A stretch of DNA of 44,091 nt from an uncultured Novosphingobium sp. (GCA_946886075.1 CAMPHR010000025.1:1-44091); one strand, 5' to 3'; shown: positions 37,124 to 44,091, counted from the stretch's first letter. The notes: a model not told the origin generated them from the sequence alone. Translations and numbers: made by a program.

Positions 37124-39091
37124 TTAATGATCGAGCGCGGCCGCAACCTGCGGCGCGATCTTGGCGGCGGTCAGGCCGAAATGGTCGTACAGCACTTCCG
37201 CAGGCGCCGAAGCGCCGAATGTGTCGATGCCGAACCGCAAGCCCGCAATGCCGACATAGCGTTCCCAGCCGAATGTCGTGCCTGCCTCAATCGAGCAGCG
37301 CAGCACATGGTGCGGAAGGAGATCATCCTTATACGCCTGCGGCTGCGCGTCGAAATGCGCCCAGCTCGGCATGGACACGACGTCCGCGCCGATGCCCTGC
37401 GCTTCGAGCAGGTCGGCGGTCTGGACCGCAATCGCGACCTCGGAACCGGTGGCGATCAGCACCACCTTGCGGTCGGCCTTTGCCGCGCGCAGGCGATAGG
37501 CGCCCTTGGCCGACAGATTCTCGCTCTTCTCCGTCCGCAGCTGCGGCAGGTTCTGGCGGGTCAGCGCCAGCACCGACGGACCATCGCTGTCCTTCAGCGC
37601 CAGTTCCCAGCACTCCGCCGTCTCGACAATGTCGGCGGGGCGATAGACGTCCAGGTTGGGGATCATGCGCAGCGACATGACATGTTCGATCGGCTGGTGG
37701 GTCGGGCCATCTTCGCCCAACCCGATGGAGTCATGCGTCAGCACATGAATGACACGGGCCTGCTGCAGCGCGGCCAAGCGGATGCCGCCGCGCATATAGT
37801 CCGAGAACACAAGGAAAGTGCCGCCATAGGGGATCACGCCCCCATGCAGCGCCATGCCGTTCATCGCGCAGGCCATACCGAACTCGCGAATGCCATAATA
37901 GACATAGCGGCCGGAATAATCCTGCTTGGTAAGCGGCCCAGTGCTCTTCGTCTTGGTATTGTTGGAGCCAGTCAAATCCGCCGAACCACCCAGCGTTTCG
38001 GGAAGCAGATCGTTGATCGCACCCAGCGCCAGTTCGCTTGCCCGCCGCGTCGCGACCTTCTGCGGACTGGCGATCAGCGTGTCGATGTAGGCGTCGAGCG
38101 AGAAGTCGGCGGGCAGTTCACCCGCCATGCGCCGCACAAACTCAGCCTTCTGGCCATTGCCATCAAGGCGGCCTTCCCAGGCGGCACGCACTTCAGCGCC
38201 CTGCGCCCCGATGCGACGCCACTCGGCGGCAACATCCTCAGGCAGGACGAAGGGTTCGGAAGTCCAGCCCAGAAACTCGCGAGCCGCCGCGACTTCCTCG
38301 ACGCCCAGCGCCGAACCGTGCACGCCGGAAGTGCCCGCCTTGTTGGGCGCGCCGTAGCCGATCTTGGTGGCGCAAGCGACCAGCGACGGGCGCGGATCGG
38401 CCAGTGCTTCATCGATGGCGCGGCGCACATCGGCGACGTCATGGCCGTCGCAGGACACGACATGCCAGCCGGTCGCGACATAGCGCGCCCGCACATCCTC
38501 GCTGCTGGACAGGTCAACCGCGCCGTCGATGGTGATCTTGTTATCGTCCCACAGCACGATCAGGCGGCCAAGGTTCAGGTGCCCTGCAAGGCCAATCGCC
38601 TCATGATTGATGCCTTCCATCAGGCATCCGTCACCCGCGATAACCCAGGTGCGGTGATCGACCAGATCGTCACCGAACTGAGCATTCAGGTGCCGCTCGG
38701 CGATCGCCATGCCGACTGCGGTGGCGAGGCCCGAACCCAGCGGGCCAGTGGTCGCTTCGACGCCTGCCAGCTCGAAATTCTCCGGATGGCCAGCGCACGG
38801 GCTGCCGATCTGGCGGAAATTACGGATATCCTCAATGGTCGGACGCGCATAGCCGGTGAGGTGCAGCAGCGAATAGATCAGCATCGAACCATGGCCCGCC
38901 GACAGCACGAAGCGGTCGCGATCGGCCCATTTGGGCTGGGTCGGATCGAACTTGATATAGTCCTTGAACAGCACCGTCGCGACGTCCGCCATGCCCATCG
39001 GCATGCCCGGATGGCCGCTGTTCGCCGCCTGCACTGCGTCCATGGAGAGCGCCCGGATGGCGCTGGCGAGCGACTTTTCGGATACGGTCAT
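37124..39091 (-). CDS. tkt: Transketolase
   Basis: 655 residues, thiamine-diphosphate enzyme exchanging two-carbon units in the pentose phosphate pathway. The N-terminal domain has AANSGHPGMPMGMAD, LSAGHGSMLIYSLLHLTGY, GPLGSGLATAVGMA and the ThDP/Mg motif VIAGDGCLMEGINHEAIGLA with a following NKITIDG. The pyrimidine domain has YVYYGIREFGMACAMNGMAL and THDSIGLGEDGPTHQPIEH. It is first in the tkt-gap-pgk-fda cluster and divergent from the zapA operon. Confidence 0.96.
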   Translation of the reverse strand: MTVSEKSLASAIRALSMDAVQAANSGHPGMPMGMADVATVLFKDYIKFDPTQPKWADRDRFVLSAGHGSMLIYSLLHLTGYARPTIEDIRNFRQIGSPCAGHPENFELAGVEATTGPLGSGLATAVGMAIAERHLNAQFGDDLVDHRTWVIAGDGCLMEGINHEAIGLAGHLNLGRLIVLWDDNKITIDGAVDLSSSEDVRARYVATGWHVVSCDGHDVADVRRAIDEALADPRPSLVACATKIGYGAPNKAGTSGVHGSALGVEEVAAAREFLGWTSEPFVLPEDVAAEWRRIGAQGAEVRAAWEGRLDGNGQKAEFVRRMAGELPADFSLDAYIDTLIASPQKVATRRASELALGAINDLLPETLGGSADLTGSNNTKTKSTGPLTKQDYSGRYVYYGIREFGMACAMNGMALHGGVIPYGGTFLVFSDYMRGGIRLAALQQARVIHVLTHDSIGLGEDGPTHQPIEHVMSLRMIPNLDVYRPADIVETAECWELALKDSDGPSVLALTRQNLPQLRTEKSENLSAKGAYRLRAAKADRKVVLIATGSEVAIAVQTADLLEAQGIGADVVSMPSWAHFDAQPQAYKDDLLPHHVLRCSIEAGTTFGWERYVGIAGLRFGIDTFGASAPAEVLYDHFGLTAAKIAPQVAAALDH

Positions 39092-39265
39092 CTAGGCTGG
39101 CTTCTTCCTTGGCTTGGCTGACGGCCCCCTGCCGCGCCGACGAATCGAAATCGGGTCCCCTTTGTCGCGTTGCACCCAAAGCGTCAACCGTGGCAGGACC
39201 TCAGCACACGCCAAGCCGTCCAATGACGGCTTTTGCAAGCCGAAAACTTTGTTTATGCGTGGGTC
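39092..39265. promoter_or_regulatory. Divergent tkt / zapA-operon control region
   Basis: This 174-base gap must hold promoters for tkt (-) and the zapA operon (+). I cannot assign boxes confidently. Its striking content is the three-arm alternating hairpin at 39213-39242, listed separately. Confidence 0.5.
39213..39242. promoter_or_regulatory. Three-arm alternating hairpin (attenuator-like)
   Basis: AAGCCGTC (39213-39220) pairs perfectly with GACGGCTT (39225-39232) over a CAAT loop. The inner six bases CGGCTT (39227-39232) also pair with AAGCCG (39237-39242) over a TTGC loop. The middle arm can thus join only one partner at a time. It ends 24 bases before ATG 39266 on the plus strand and about 120 bases before the tkt start on the minus strand. 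No T run follows either hairpin. Confidence 0.4.
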
Positions 39266-39463
39266 ATGGCAAGCAACCGCATGACGCAGGCGATCGACAG
39301 GCTGGACCGAGCGGTCGGCCGTCTGGAACAGGATGTGCAGACCTTGATGGTCGCAGGCCCGGCTTCTTCCGCCTCCCCCGGCGTGGATGCGGCCGCCGCG
39401 CGGGCGGCGCTGCGTTCGCTCGATGCCCTTATTGCCGACCTGAAGGGGGAAAAGCGTGGCTGA
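39266..39463 (+). CDS. Small coiled-coil protein upstream of zapA
   Basis: 65 residues from ATG 39266 (an upstream TTG at 39233 is less likely and lies within the hairpin). The first half is an amphipathic helix with heptad spacing (MTQAIDRLDRAVGRLEQDVQTL), then an Ala/Ser/Pro linker, then a second helix (RAALRSLDALIADLKGEKRG). I recognise no named family. The stop overlaps the zapA GTG by eight bases, so the two are translationally coupled. A coiled-coil partner for ZapA or the Z ring is a reasonable guess only. Confidence 0.7.
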   Translation: MASNRMTQAIDRLDRAVGRLEQDVQTLMVAGPASSASPGVDAAAARAALRSLDALIADLKGEKRG

Positions 39464-39791
39464 AACCAACCTCCAGATCGCCGGGCGCCATTATGCGGTC
39501 CGCTGCCGCGATGGGGAGGAAGCCCATCTTGCCCATCTCGCCAGCCTGATCGAGCGCAAGGCGCGGCTGGCACAGCAGAACACGCCGGGCCTGACCGAAG
39601 TGCGTACTTTGCTGTTCGCCGCCCTCTTCCTCGCCGACGAGCTCAACGACCTGAAGCGCGAGGCGATTGGCCGCCAGCAGACCCTCGCGCTTGGCGACGA
39701 TGACGAAACCGCTGCTCAAGCTGTCGAGGCGCTTGCCGCGCGACTGGAAAAGCTGCGCGAGAGACTTGCCGATCCGGAAGCCGACGCCTAG
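39456..39791 (+). CDS. zapA: Cell division protein ZapA
   Basis: 111 residues, start GTG 39456. ZapA binds FtsZ and bundles protofilaments. The N-terminal globular part is ETNLQIAGRHYAVRCRDGEE with LASLIERKARLAQQ. The C-terminal coiled coil carries TLLFAALFLADELNDLKRE and ALAARLEKLRERLADPE. The order of small coiled-coil protein, zapA, 6S RNA candidate and cyclo-ligase supports the assignment. Confidence 0.9.
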   Translation: MAETNLQIAGRHYAVRCRDGEEAHLAHLASLIERKARLAQQNTPGLTEVRTLLFAALFLADELNDLKREAIGRQQTLALGDDDETAAQAVEALAARLEKLRERLADPEADA

Positions 39792-39796
39792 ATTAT

Positions 39797-39966
39797 AGGG
39801 GACGGGCACTGCGCGGTACGAGCTTTAGCGAACATCCCTGAGGCGATAATCACATCCACGGGGGCTGTCCCTGGGCGGGTTCCGGCCCGATCTACATGGT
39901 CCCCACCTGACGTTGAGGCGTCAGAGGATATTCCAGCAAACGGCCGAGGCGGTCCCGTCACCCCTA
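39797..39966 (+). ncRNA. ssrS: 6S RNA candidate
   Basis: About 170 bases between zapA and the 5-formyl-THF cyclo-ligase gene, the known location of 6S RNA in many proteobacteria. The ends close: 39798-39806 (GGGGACGGG) pairs with 39954-39963 (CCCGTC-A-CCC) with one bulge. Interior hairpins include CTGACG-TTGAGG-CGTCAG at 39907-39924 and CGGG-TTCCGG-CCCG near 39873-39890. 6S RNA binds the housekeeping RNA polymerase and mimics an open promoter. Location and closing stem are seen; no covariance score is available, and the exact ends are estimated. Confidence 0.7.
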
Positions 39967-39990
39967 ACTCCGCCGCGCTATCCCTTCCTC

Positions 39991-40020
39991 CGTTCGCCCT
40001 GAGCCTGTCAAAGGGCTTTT
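39991..40020 (+). repeat. CTGAGC-TGTC repeat unit followed by T run
   Basis: TTCGCCCTGAGCCTGTCAAAGGGC is a relative of the units at 32105-32151. Its ends GCCCT/AGGGC pair and TTTT follows, so on the plus strand it could end the zapA-6S transcript as an intrinsic terminator. Confidence 0.55.
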
Positions 40021-40091
40021 CTCTTTAAGAGCTGCGCAGCACTACCAACAAAACAGTGCCACCCCGCCCAAACAGGTCTAGAAGCCCCCGC

Positions 40092-40670
40092 ATGAGCGAC
40101 GATCCCGACAAGAGCGCCCTGCGCACCCTCGCCCGCGACCGCCGCCGGGCCTTCGTCCAGTCGCTTGACCCACTTGCGCACCGGCTCGCCTTCAAGGCGA
40201 TCCCTTCGCCACTCGCCCGCCGCATGGACGGCGCGCAGACGGTTGCGCTCTACATGGGCCTTGACGATGAAGCGCCGGCCCAGCGCCTCGCCGCGCAGCT
40301 TCAGGCCATGGGCAAGACCCTCGCCCTTCCCCGCGTCATCGATCGCCTCGGCACCATGGATTTCCTCGCCTGGACGCCGGAGGACCAGCTGCACCCCGGC
40401 CTCTACGGCACGCATCATCCCGAACCCAGCGGCCCGTCCGTCACGCCCGACATCATCATCGCCCCACTCCTCGCCTTCGACCGCGCCATGAATCGCTTGG
40501 GGCAAGGCGGCGGCTATTATGACCGCGCCTTCGCCCGCTTTCCCGAAGCCCTGCGGATCGGCCTCGCCTGGTCGGTGCAGGAACGGGACGCCCTGCCCGC
40601 TGACCCGTGGGACCTGCCGCTCCACATCATCCTCACCGAAGTCGAACTGATCGAAGGACCCGACGCGTGA
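40092..40670 (+). CDS. 5-formyltetrahydrofolate cyclo-ligase
   Basis: 192 residues from ATG 40092; the frame's first 12 upstream codons are not family-like. It converts 5-formyl-THF to 5,10-methenyl-THF using ATP. Motifs are ALRTLARDRRRAFVQSL, VALYMGLDDEAPAQRLA, LALPRVI, IIIAPLLAFDRAMNRLGQGGGYYDRAF (nucleotide/phosphate loop) and the C-terminal RIGLAWSVQERDALPADPWD. It follows zapA and the 6S candidate, the same neighbourhood as E. coli ygfA. Confidence 0.93.
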   Translation: MSDDPDKSALRTLARDRRRAFVQSLDPLAHRLAFKAIPSPLARRMDGAQTVALYMGLDDEAPAQRLAAQLQAMGKTLALPRVIDRLGTMDFLAWTPEDQLHPGLYGTHHPEPSGPSVTPDIIIAPLLAFDRAMNRLGQGGGYYDRAFARFPEALRIGLAWSVQERDALPADPWDLPLHIILTEVELIEGPDA

Positions 40671-40906
40671 ACCGCCAGCCTGCCCCTTACGAACCCAGCT
40701 GGCGCAAGCCTGTCGGCATGCTCCTCATCATCGCGCTGATCCTGTTCTGGGCGATCCTCGTCGGCAGCCTGTCGGCTATCATCGGCAGCCTGCCCATGAT
40801 CCTTCAGGTGCCGGTCTATGTCGTCCTCGGCATCGTCTGGATCTGGGTCCTGCCCCTGAAGCGCCTGCTCGCCTGGATGGAGACAGGACGCTGGCGGCGC
40901 GGGTGA
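40667..40906 (+). CDS. DUF2842 family membrane protein
   Basis: 79 residues starting at GTG 40667, overlapping the cyclo-ligase stop as GTGA. Two transmembrane helices (GMLLIIALILFWAILVGSL and LQVPVYVVLGIVWIWVLPLK) are joined by a short loop. The N terminus PYEPSWRKPVG and C-terminal LLAWMETGRW match DUF2842, a small family found in alphaproteobacteria and without known function. It ends the zapA operon. Confidence 0.88.
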   Translation: MNRQPAPYEPSWRKPVGMLLIIALILFWAILVGSLSAIIGSLPMILQVPVYVVLGIVWIWVLPLKRLLAWMETGRWRRG

Positions 40907-40962
40907 GGCGCTTCCAGTCCGTCGCTGAAACGCTCATTCCCGCAACAAGACGACCCACCTCC

Positions 40963-41041
40963 GTCATCCCAGCGCAGGCTGGGATCTCGTGAGGTCATGC
41001 CGCATACAAAGGCCTGAGATGCCAGCTTTCGCTGGCATGAC
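40963..41041. repeat. Second inverted pair of GTCATCCCAGC repeat units
   Basis: Unit 1 (40963-40988) is GTCATCCCAGCG then AGGCTGGGATCTC; unit 2 (41015-41041) is a diverged inverted copy ending GCTGGCATGAC. Spacing and orientation match the pair at 35961-36042. It lies between the DUF2842 gene and tRNA-Asp. Confidence 0.75.
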
Positions 41042-41100
41042 GCCGAGTGTATTTTTTAGGAAATTCAGGCCCTTAAGGGCCATCCACTCTTCAAAAAGAG

Positions 41101-41177
<77 letters not shown>

Positions 41178-41218
41178 GTTCGGTGTGGGCGGGCATCTAT
41201 GCGGGACCGCCGGACCTG

Positions 41219-42373
41219 TCAACCGGCTCTTTCACCACTTTCTTCATTCTCGTCATTTTCTTCACGCAGCGCCACCGTCAGCGTCCCGCGCTCAAACAGG
41301 AAACCGGCGATATCCGGGGTTCCGGCAGCCGCCACCACCGTCTGGATGATGATCAGCAACGGCACGCCCAGCAGCGCGCCCGGCGTCCCCCACACCCATC
41401 CCCAAAAAGTCAGCGACACCAGAATCAGCAGCGGGTTCATGGTCAGCCGCCGCCCCAGCACCATCGGCGTGATCACATTCGCCTCCACCAGGTGAAAGCC
41501 GATCTGCGTCACCGCAGGCGCCAGCGCCCGCCACACATCGTCAAACACCATGAGGCCGCCAAGCGCCAGCAGAGCCGCCGCCAGCATCGGCCCGAAATAG
41601 GGCACGAAGTTCAAGAGCGCGACGATCCCGCCCCACATCAGCGGCGAAGGCATGCCGATCAGCCACAATGCCAGCGCGACCGCCAGCCCCAGGCACAGGT
41701 TGATCGTAGCGATCGTCAGCACATAGGCGGACGTCGCATCCACCACATTCTGGATCACCCGCGCCACCGCCATGGCGCCATCGAAGCTGCCCCGGCTGTT
41801 GATCGTCCGCCGCCGCAGCCGCGTCCAACCGGCCAGGAAAAAATAGATGATGAGCAGCGCGAACACCATCTGGATAATCGCCGAAGGCGCGGAGGTCGCG
41901 GCGAACTGCAACAGCGATCGCGGCGCATCCACGGCCGCCGTCTGCGCCGCGGCCACTGGCCCGGTCGCCAGCATCTGCACCGTCTCGTCCACGAAATGCT
42001 GCAACTGGGAATAAAAGTCGATCAACGGCGCCAGATTGTCCTGAATCTTGGGCAGGCGCTGCGGCAGCAGCCTGAACCAGTCGGTCGCCGGAACCACGAT
42101 CAGCACCAGCGCGGTATTCGCCACCACCAGAAACGCGATCACCGCCGCCAGCGCCGCGACAGCCGAAGGCACCCGCCGCCGCTCCATCCACTCCAGGAAC
42201 GGCACCAGTGCGATGGCGATCACGACCGCCGCCGTCAGTGGCAGGAAAAACTCCGCCCCTTCACGCAACGCAAAGGGCAAGGCAAGGAGCAGGCCGACGC
42301 CCGTCGTCAGCGCGATGGACGCCAGCAGACGATCCCGCCGCCGGTTGATTTCCTGCTGTTCATGAGGTGTCAC
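41219..42373 (-). CDS. AI-2E family transporter (PerM-like)
   Basis: 384 residues from GTG 42373, with about seven or eight transmembrane helices arranged as in the UPF0118/AI-2E exporter family: an N-terminal pair (LLASIALTTGVGLLLALPFAL, AAVVIAIALVPFLEWMERRR), a central soluble segment of about 130 residues, and a C-terminal group with the conserved LNFVPYFGPMLAAALLALGG and LVEANVITPMVLGRRLTMNP. Reported roles in the family range from autoinducer-2 export to Na/H antiport, so the substrate is not assigned. It is monocistronic, between tRNA-Asp and a divergent gene. Confidence 0.9.
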   Translation of the reverse strand: MTPHEQQEINRRRDRLLASIALTTGVGLLLALPFALREGAEFFLPLTAAVVIAIALVPFLEWMERRRVPSAVAALAAVIAFLVVANTALVLIVVPATDWFRLLPQRLPKIQDNLAPLIDFYSQLQHFVDETVQMLATGPVAAAQTAAVDAPRSLLQFAATSAPSAIIQMVFALLIIYFFLAGWTRLRRRTINSRGSFDGAMAVARVIQNVVDATSAYVLTIATINLCLGLAVALALWLIGMPSPLMWGGIVALLNFVPYFGPMLAAALLALGGLMVFDDVWRALAPAVTQIGFHLVEANVITPMVLGRRLTMNPLLILVSLTFWGWVWGTPGALLGVPLLIIIQTVVAAAGTPDIAGFLFERGTLTVALREENDENEESGERAG

Positions 42374-42530
42374 TTAATGGTCGATCCTGCCCGCATGTCT
42401 GCAATGTGTACCGGGCCGCAACAGCGCGTCAATTTCAATCCATCGCCCAGAAACATGACTAAGGCCCATTAACCAAATTTTCGTTTGCTCCGTCCTAAGC
42501 CAAGGAAAACAGGATGGGGCTTTCAAACGG

Positions 42531-43001
42531 ATGATGCGGATATTGACGCTGCTCGGCATGGCGGGATGGGCAATGCTCCCCGCGCCCTCGCTCGCCCGCA
42601 CGGACCTGCGCATGGAAACGCAGATGTTCGTGGAGCGCGTCCATACCGACATCAACGGCCGCTCCCGCCGCACCCTCGCCAGCGCCACGCGCGCCGCGCC
42701 TGGAGACCAGCTTCTTTTCGTCGTCAACTGGCGCAATGAGGGACGCGGCGCGGTGCAGGGCATCGCCCTCACCAAGGCCGTCCCGCGCGGCGCACTCGTG
42801 ACCGCGCCCGATCCGTCCATGCAAGTGTCAGTGGACGGAGGCCAACGTTGGGGTCGGCTGGACGAACTGTGGCTTCCAACCGGACTGGGCGGGGTGCGCC
42901 GGGCTGTGGCGGCCGACATCACCCATATCCGCTGGAGCGGCCCGACGCGGCTTTCACCGGGCGAGACCGCGAGGCTGAGTTACCGGGCGACGATGCGGTA
43001 A
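42531..43001 (+). CDS. Secreted DUF11-like repeat-domain protein
   Basis: 156 residues (or 155 from the second ATG). A signal peptide ends near SLARTDLR. The mature part looks like a single beta-sandwich of the kind found as DUF11/conserved repeat domain: GDQLLFVVNWRNEGRGAVQG, LTKAVPRGALV, WSGPTRLSPGETARLSYRA. Small stand-alone proteins of this type are common in sphingomonads; the function is unknown. It is divergent from the AI-2E permease and convergent with the E2 gene, with hairpin repeats between. Confidence 0.75.
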   Translation: MMRILTLLGMAGWAMLPAPSLARTDLRMETQMFVERVHTDINGRSRRTLASATRAAPGDQLLFVVNWRNEGRGAVQGIALTKAVPRGALVTAPDPSMQVSVDGGQRWGRLDELWLPTGLGGVRRAVAADITHIRWSGPTRLSPGETARLSYRATMR

Positions 43002-43006
43002 ACAAA

Positions 43007-43109
43007 TCCCCTCTCCCCTTCAGGGGAGAGGGTGGCGAGCGCAGCGAAGCCGGGAGAGGGGACTGAAAAGCACAACCGTTGTTCCCCTCTCCCCTGAAGG
43101 GGAGAGGGA
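43007..43109. repeat. Inverted pair of CCCTCTCCCCTTCAGGGGAGAGGG elements
   Basis: Copy 1 (43009-43032) and copy 2 (43085-43109, opposite orientation) are strong hairpins of the widespread proteobacterial CCCTCTCC...GGAGAGGG intergenic type. A partial CGGGAGAGGGG unit (43051-43061) lies between. They fill the space between two converging genes and may act as a bidirectional terminator. A third copy lies inside the E2 coding frame at 44011-44050. Confidence 0.75.
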
Positions 43110-43117
43110 GATCGACC

Positions 43118-44091
43118 TCACTCCGCAAACAGCAGCACCGGCGTCTCCAGCAGCCGCTTCACCGCCTGCACGAAATTCGCCGCGTCCCATCCATCCACAA
43201 CCCGATGGTCGCAACTGATCGACAGGTTCATCAGCTTCGCCGCCACGACCTCTTTCCCTCGAAACACCGGCCGCTCAATCACCCGATTAGGCCCAATAAT
43301 GGCCACCTCGGGTCGATTAATCACCGGCGTCGTCGCCACTCCGCCCAGCGCGCCCAACGACGTCAGCGTCAAAGTCGACCCCGAAAGCTCCTCCACCTTC
43401 GCCTTGCCCGATCGTGCTGCGTCGGCCAGCCGCCTAATCTCGTCCGCCAGCTGCCAGATATTCCGGTCCTGCGCATCGCGGATCACTGGCACCATCAATC
43501 CCGCGTCGGTCTGAGTGGCGATCCCCATATGCACCGCGCCAAAACGCGTCACCACGCCCGCCTCGTCATCATAGCGGGCGTTCAGCATCGGAAAATCTGG
43601 CAGCGCCCGGCAAATCGCCACGATCAACAGCGGCAGCATCGTCAGCTTCGGCCGATCCCCACGCTCGCTATTCAACTGCGCGCGCATCCGCTCCACTTCG
43701 GTGACGTCGATCTCCTCCACATAGGAAAAATGCGGAATGTGTCGCTTCGATGCCGCCATATTCTCCGCGATGCGGCGGCGCAGGCCGATGACCTTCACCA
43801 CCTCATCCTCCCGCCGCGCGCGCTGTCCGGCGGGCCGATAGCCTTGGCTCCCGCCGTAAAGCAGGAACGCGTCGAGGTCCGAATGGCGGATATGATCGCC
43901 TGTGGATTTTACTTGGGCAAGGTCGATGCCCAATTCCTTGGCGCGGGAGCGGACCGCGGGGGATGCGAGCGGCTTCTTCCCCGCCTTCTCCTCCGAGAAA
44001 GACGCTTTCTGCTCCCTCTCCCCTTCAGGAGAGAGGGCTGGGGCGAGGGAGCAGAAAGCGTCTTTCTCGGAGGAGAAGGCGGGGAAGAAGC
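43118..44091 (-). CDS. 2-oxoacid dehydrogenase E2 (dihydrolipoamide acyltransferase), C-terminal part
   Basis: At least 323 residues lie in the window; the N-terminal lipoyl domain is beyond the right edge. The peripheral-subunit-binding domain is KPLASPAVRSRAKELGIDLA with VKSTGDHIRHSDLDAFL; the usual GTGPxGRI loop is shortened. The catalytic acyltransferase domain follows (VIGLRRRIAENMAASKRHIP, FSYVEEIDVTEVERMR, GIATQTDAGLMVPVIRDA) and ends with the active-site motif SCDHRVVDGWDAANFV. It is probably the E2 of branched-chain 2-oxoacid dehydrogenase, or a pyruvate-type enzyme. ATG/GTG starts such as 43933 lie within the domain and are not the real start. The upstream linker contains the inverted repeat at 43972-44091, read through in frame. 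Confidence 0.88.
   Translation of the reverse strand, partial: FFPAFSSEKDAFCSLAPALSPEGEREQKASFSEEKAGKKPLASPAVRSRAKELGIDLAQVKSTGDHIRHSDLDAFLLYGGSQGYRPAGQRARREDEVVKVIGLRRRIAENMAASKRHIPHFSYVEEIDVTEVERMRAQLNSERGDRPKLTMLPLLIVAICRALPDFPMLNARYDDEAGVVTRFGAVHMGIATQTDAGLMVPVIRDAQDRNIWQLADEIRRLADAARSGKAKVEELSGSTLTLTSLGALGGVATTPVINRPEVAIIGPNRVIERPVFRGKEVVAAKLMNLSISCDHRVVDGWDAANFVQAVKRLLETPVLLFAE
43972..44091. repeat. 47-bp perfect inverted repeat around a hairpin element, within E2 frame
   Basis: Bases 43972-44018 are the exact reverse complement of 44045-44091, which ends at the window edge. After one mismatch four further pairs form (44020-44023 with 44040-44043). The centre is the CCCTCTCCCCTTCAGG-type element. 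The minus-strand frame stays open across it, reading FFPAFSSEKDAFCSLAPA, then LSPEGEREQKASFSEEK, then AGKKPLASPAV. The arm next to the binding domain looks native; the outer arm looks like an inverted copy. Confidence 0.85.

Noticed and set aside
37115..39121. 668-codon open frame on the plus strand opposite tkt
   Set aside because: It mirrors tkt exactly, is rich in Arg/His/Gln as expected for the reverse complement of GC-rich coding DNA, and shows no domain. The tkt frame has full family motifs.
43118..43933. 271-codon frame as the complete E2 gene
   Set aside because: The start at 43933 lies within the conserved subunit-binding domain; the frame continues upstream to the window edge with more of that domain.

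Overview
The window reads as a chromosome segment of an alphaproteobacterium of the order Sphingomonadales (Sphingobium/Sphingomonas-like). This rests on high GC with an AT-rich intergenic spot, the complete nuoA-N operon trailed by birA-coaX-rnj and a DUF1467 gene, DUF2842 and ApaG/MetZ neighbours, class I fructose-bisphosphate aldolase beside pgk-gap-tkt, and short intergenic palindromes typical of that group. The genus is inferred from gene content, not from a marker gene. Most of the content is housekeeping.

Layout. 1-2089 (-) is the N-terminal part of a large type I-secreted, VCBS/cadherin-like repeat adhesin that runs off the left edge. 2090-2768 is an AT-rich gap with two palindromes, a directional minus-strand terminator and one doubtful small ORF. 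2769-7680 (-) is a block recO-leuB-metZ-apaG-lysR-TPR protein. 7782-10174 (+) is a membrane histidine kinase overlapping a LuxR-type response regulator. 10263-28293 (-) is one long, tightly overlapped operon: nuoABCDEFGHIJKLMN, then birA, coaX, ribonuclease J and a DUF1467 protein. 28420-32882 (-) holds suhB-like phosphatase, a small secreted protein, efp, an M23 peptidase, an L,D-transpeptidase and thiE. 32957-33700 (+) is a DUF72 protein. 33741-39091 (-) is the carbon cluster tkt-gap-pgk-fda with terminators between members. 39266-40906 (+) is a small coiled-coil protein, zapA, a 6S RNA candidate, 5-formyl-THF cyclo-ligase and a DUF2842 protein. Then come tRNA-Asp (-), an AI-2E family permease (-), a secreted protein (+) and the C-terminal part of a 2-oxoacid dehydrogenase E2 (-) at the right edge.

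How the genes work together. Complex I feeds electrons from NADH to quinone; its transcript also carries cofactor genes (biotin ligase, pantothenate kinase) and an RNA-decay nuclease. tkt/gap/pgk/fda cover the triose part of carbon metabolism. The zapA-6S-cyclo-ligase order matches the enterobacterial zapA-ssrS-ygfA arrangement.

Points most worth a second look: a 47-bp perfect inverted repeat centred on a repeat element inside the E2 linker, with the reading frame open through it (possible protein-coding palindromic element, possible assembly fold-back at the window edge); a three-arm alternating hairpin between tkt and the zapA operon; a minus-strand-specific terminator in the left gap; a probable CTG start for birA overlapping the nuoN stop; and the uncharacterised two-component pair. 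I did not find a CRISPR array, transposase, phage module or clear defence system.
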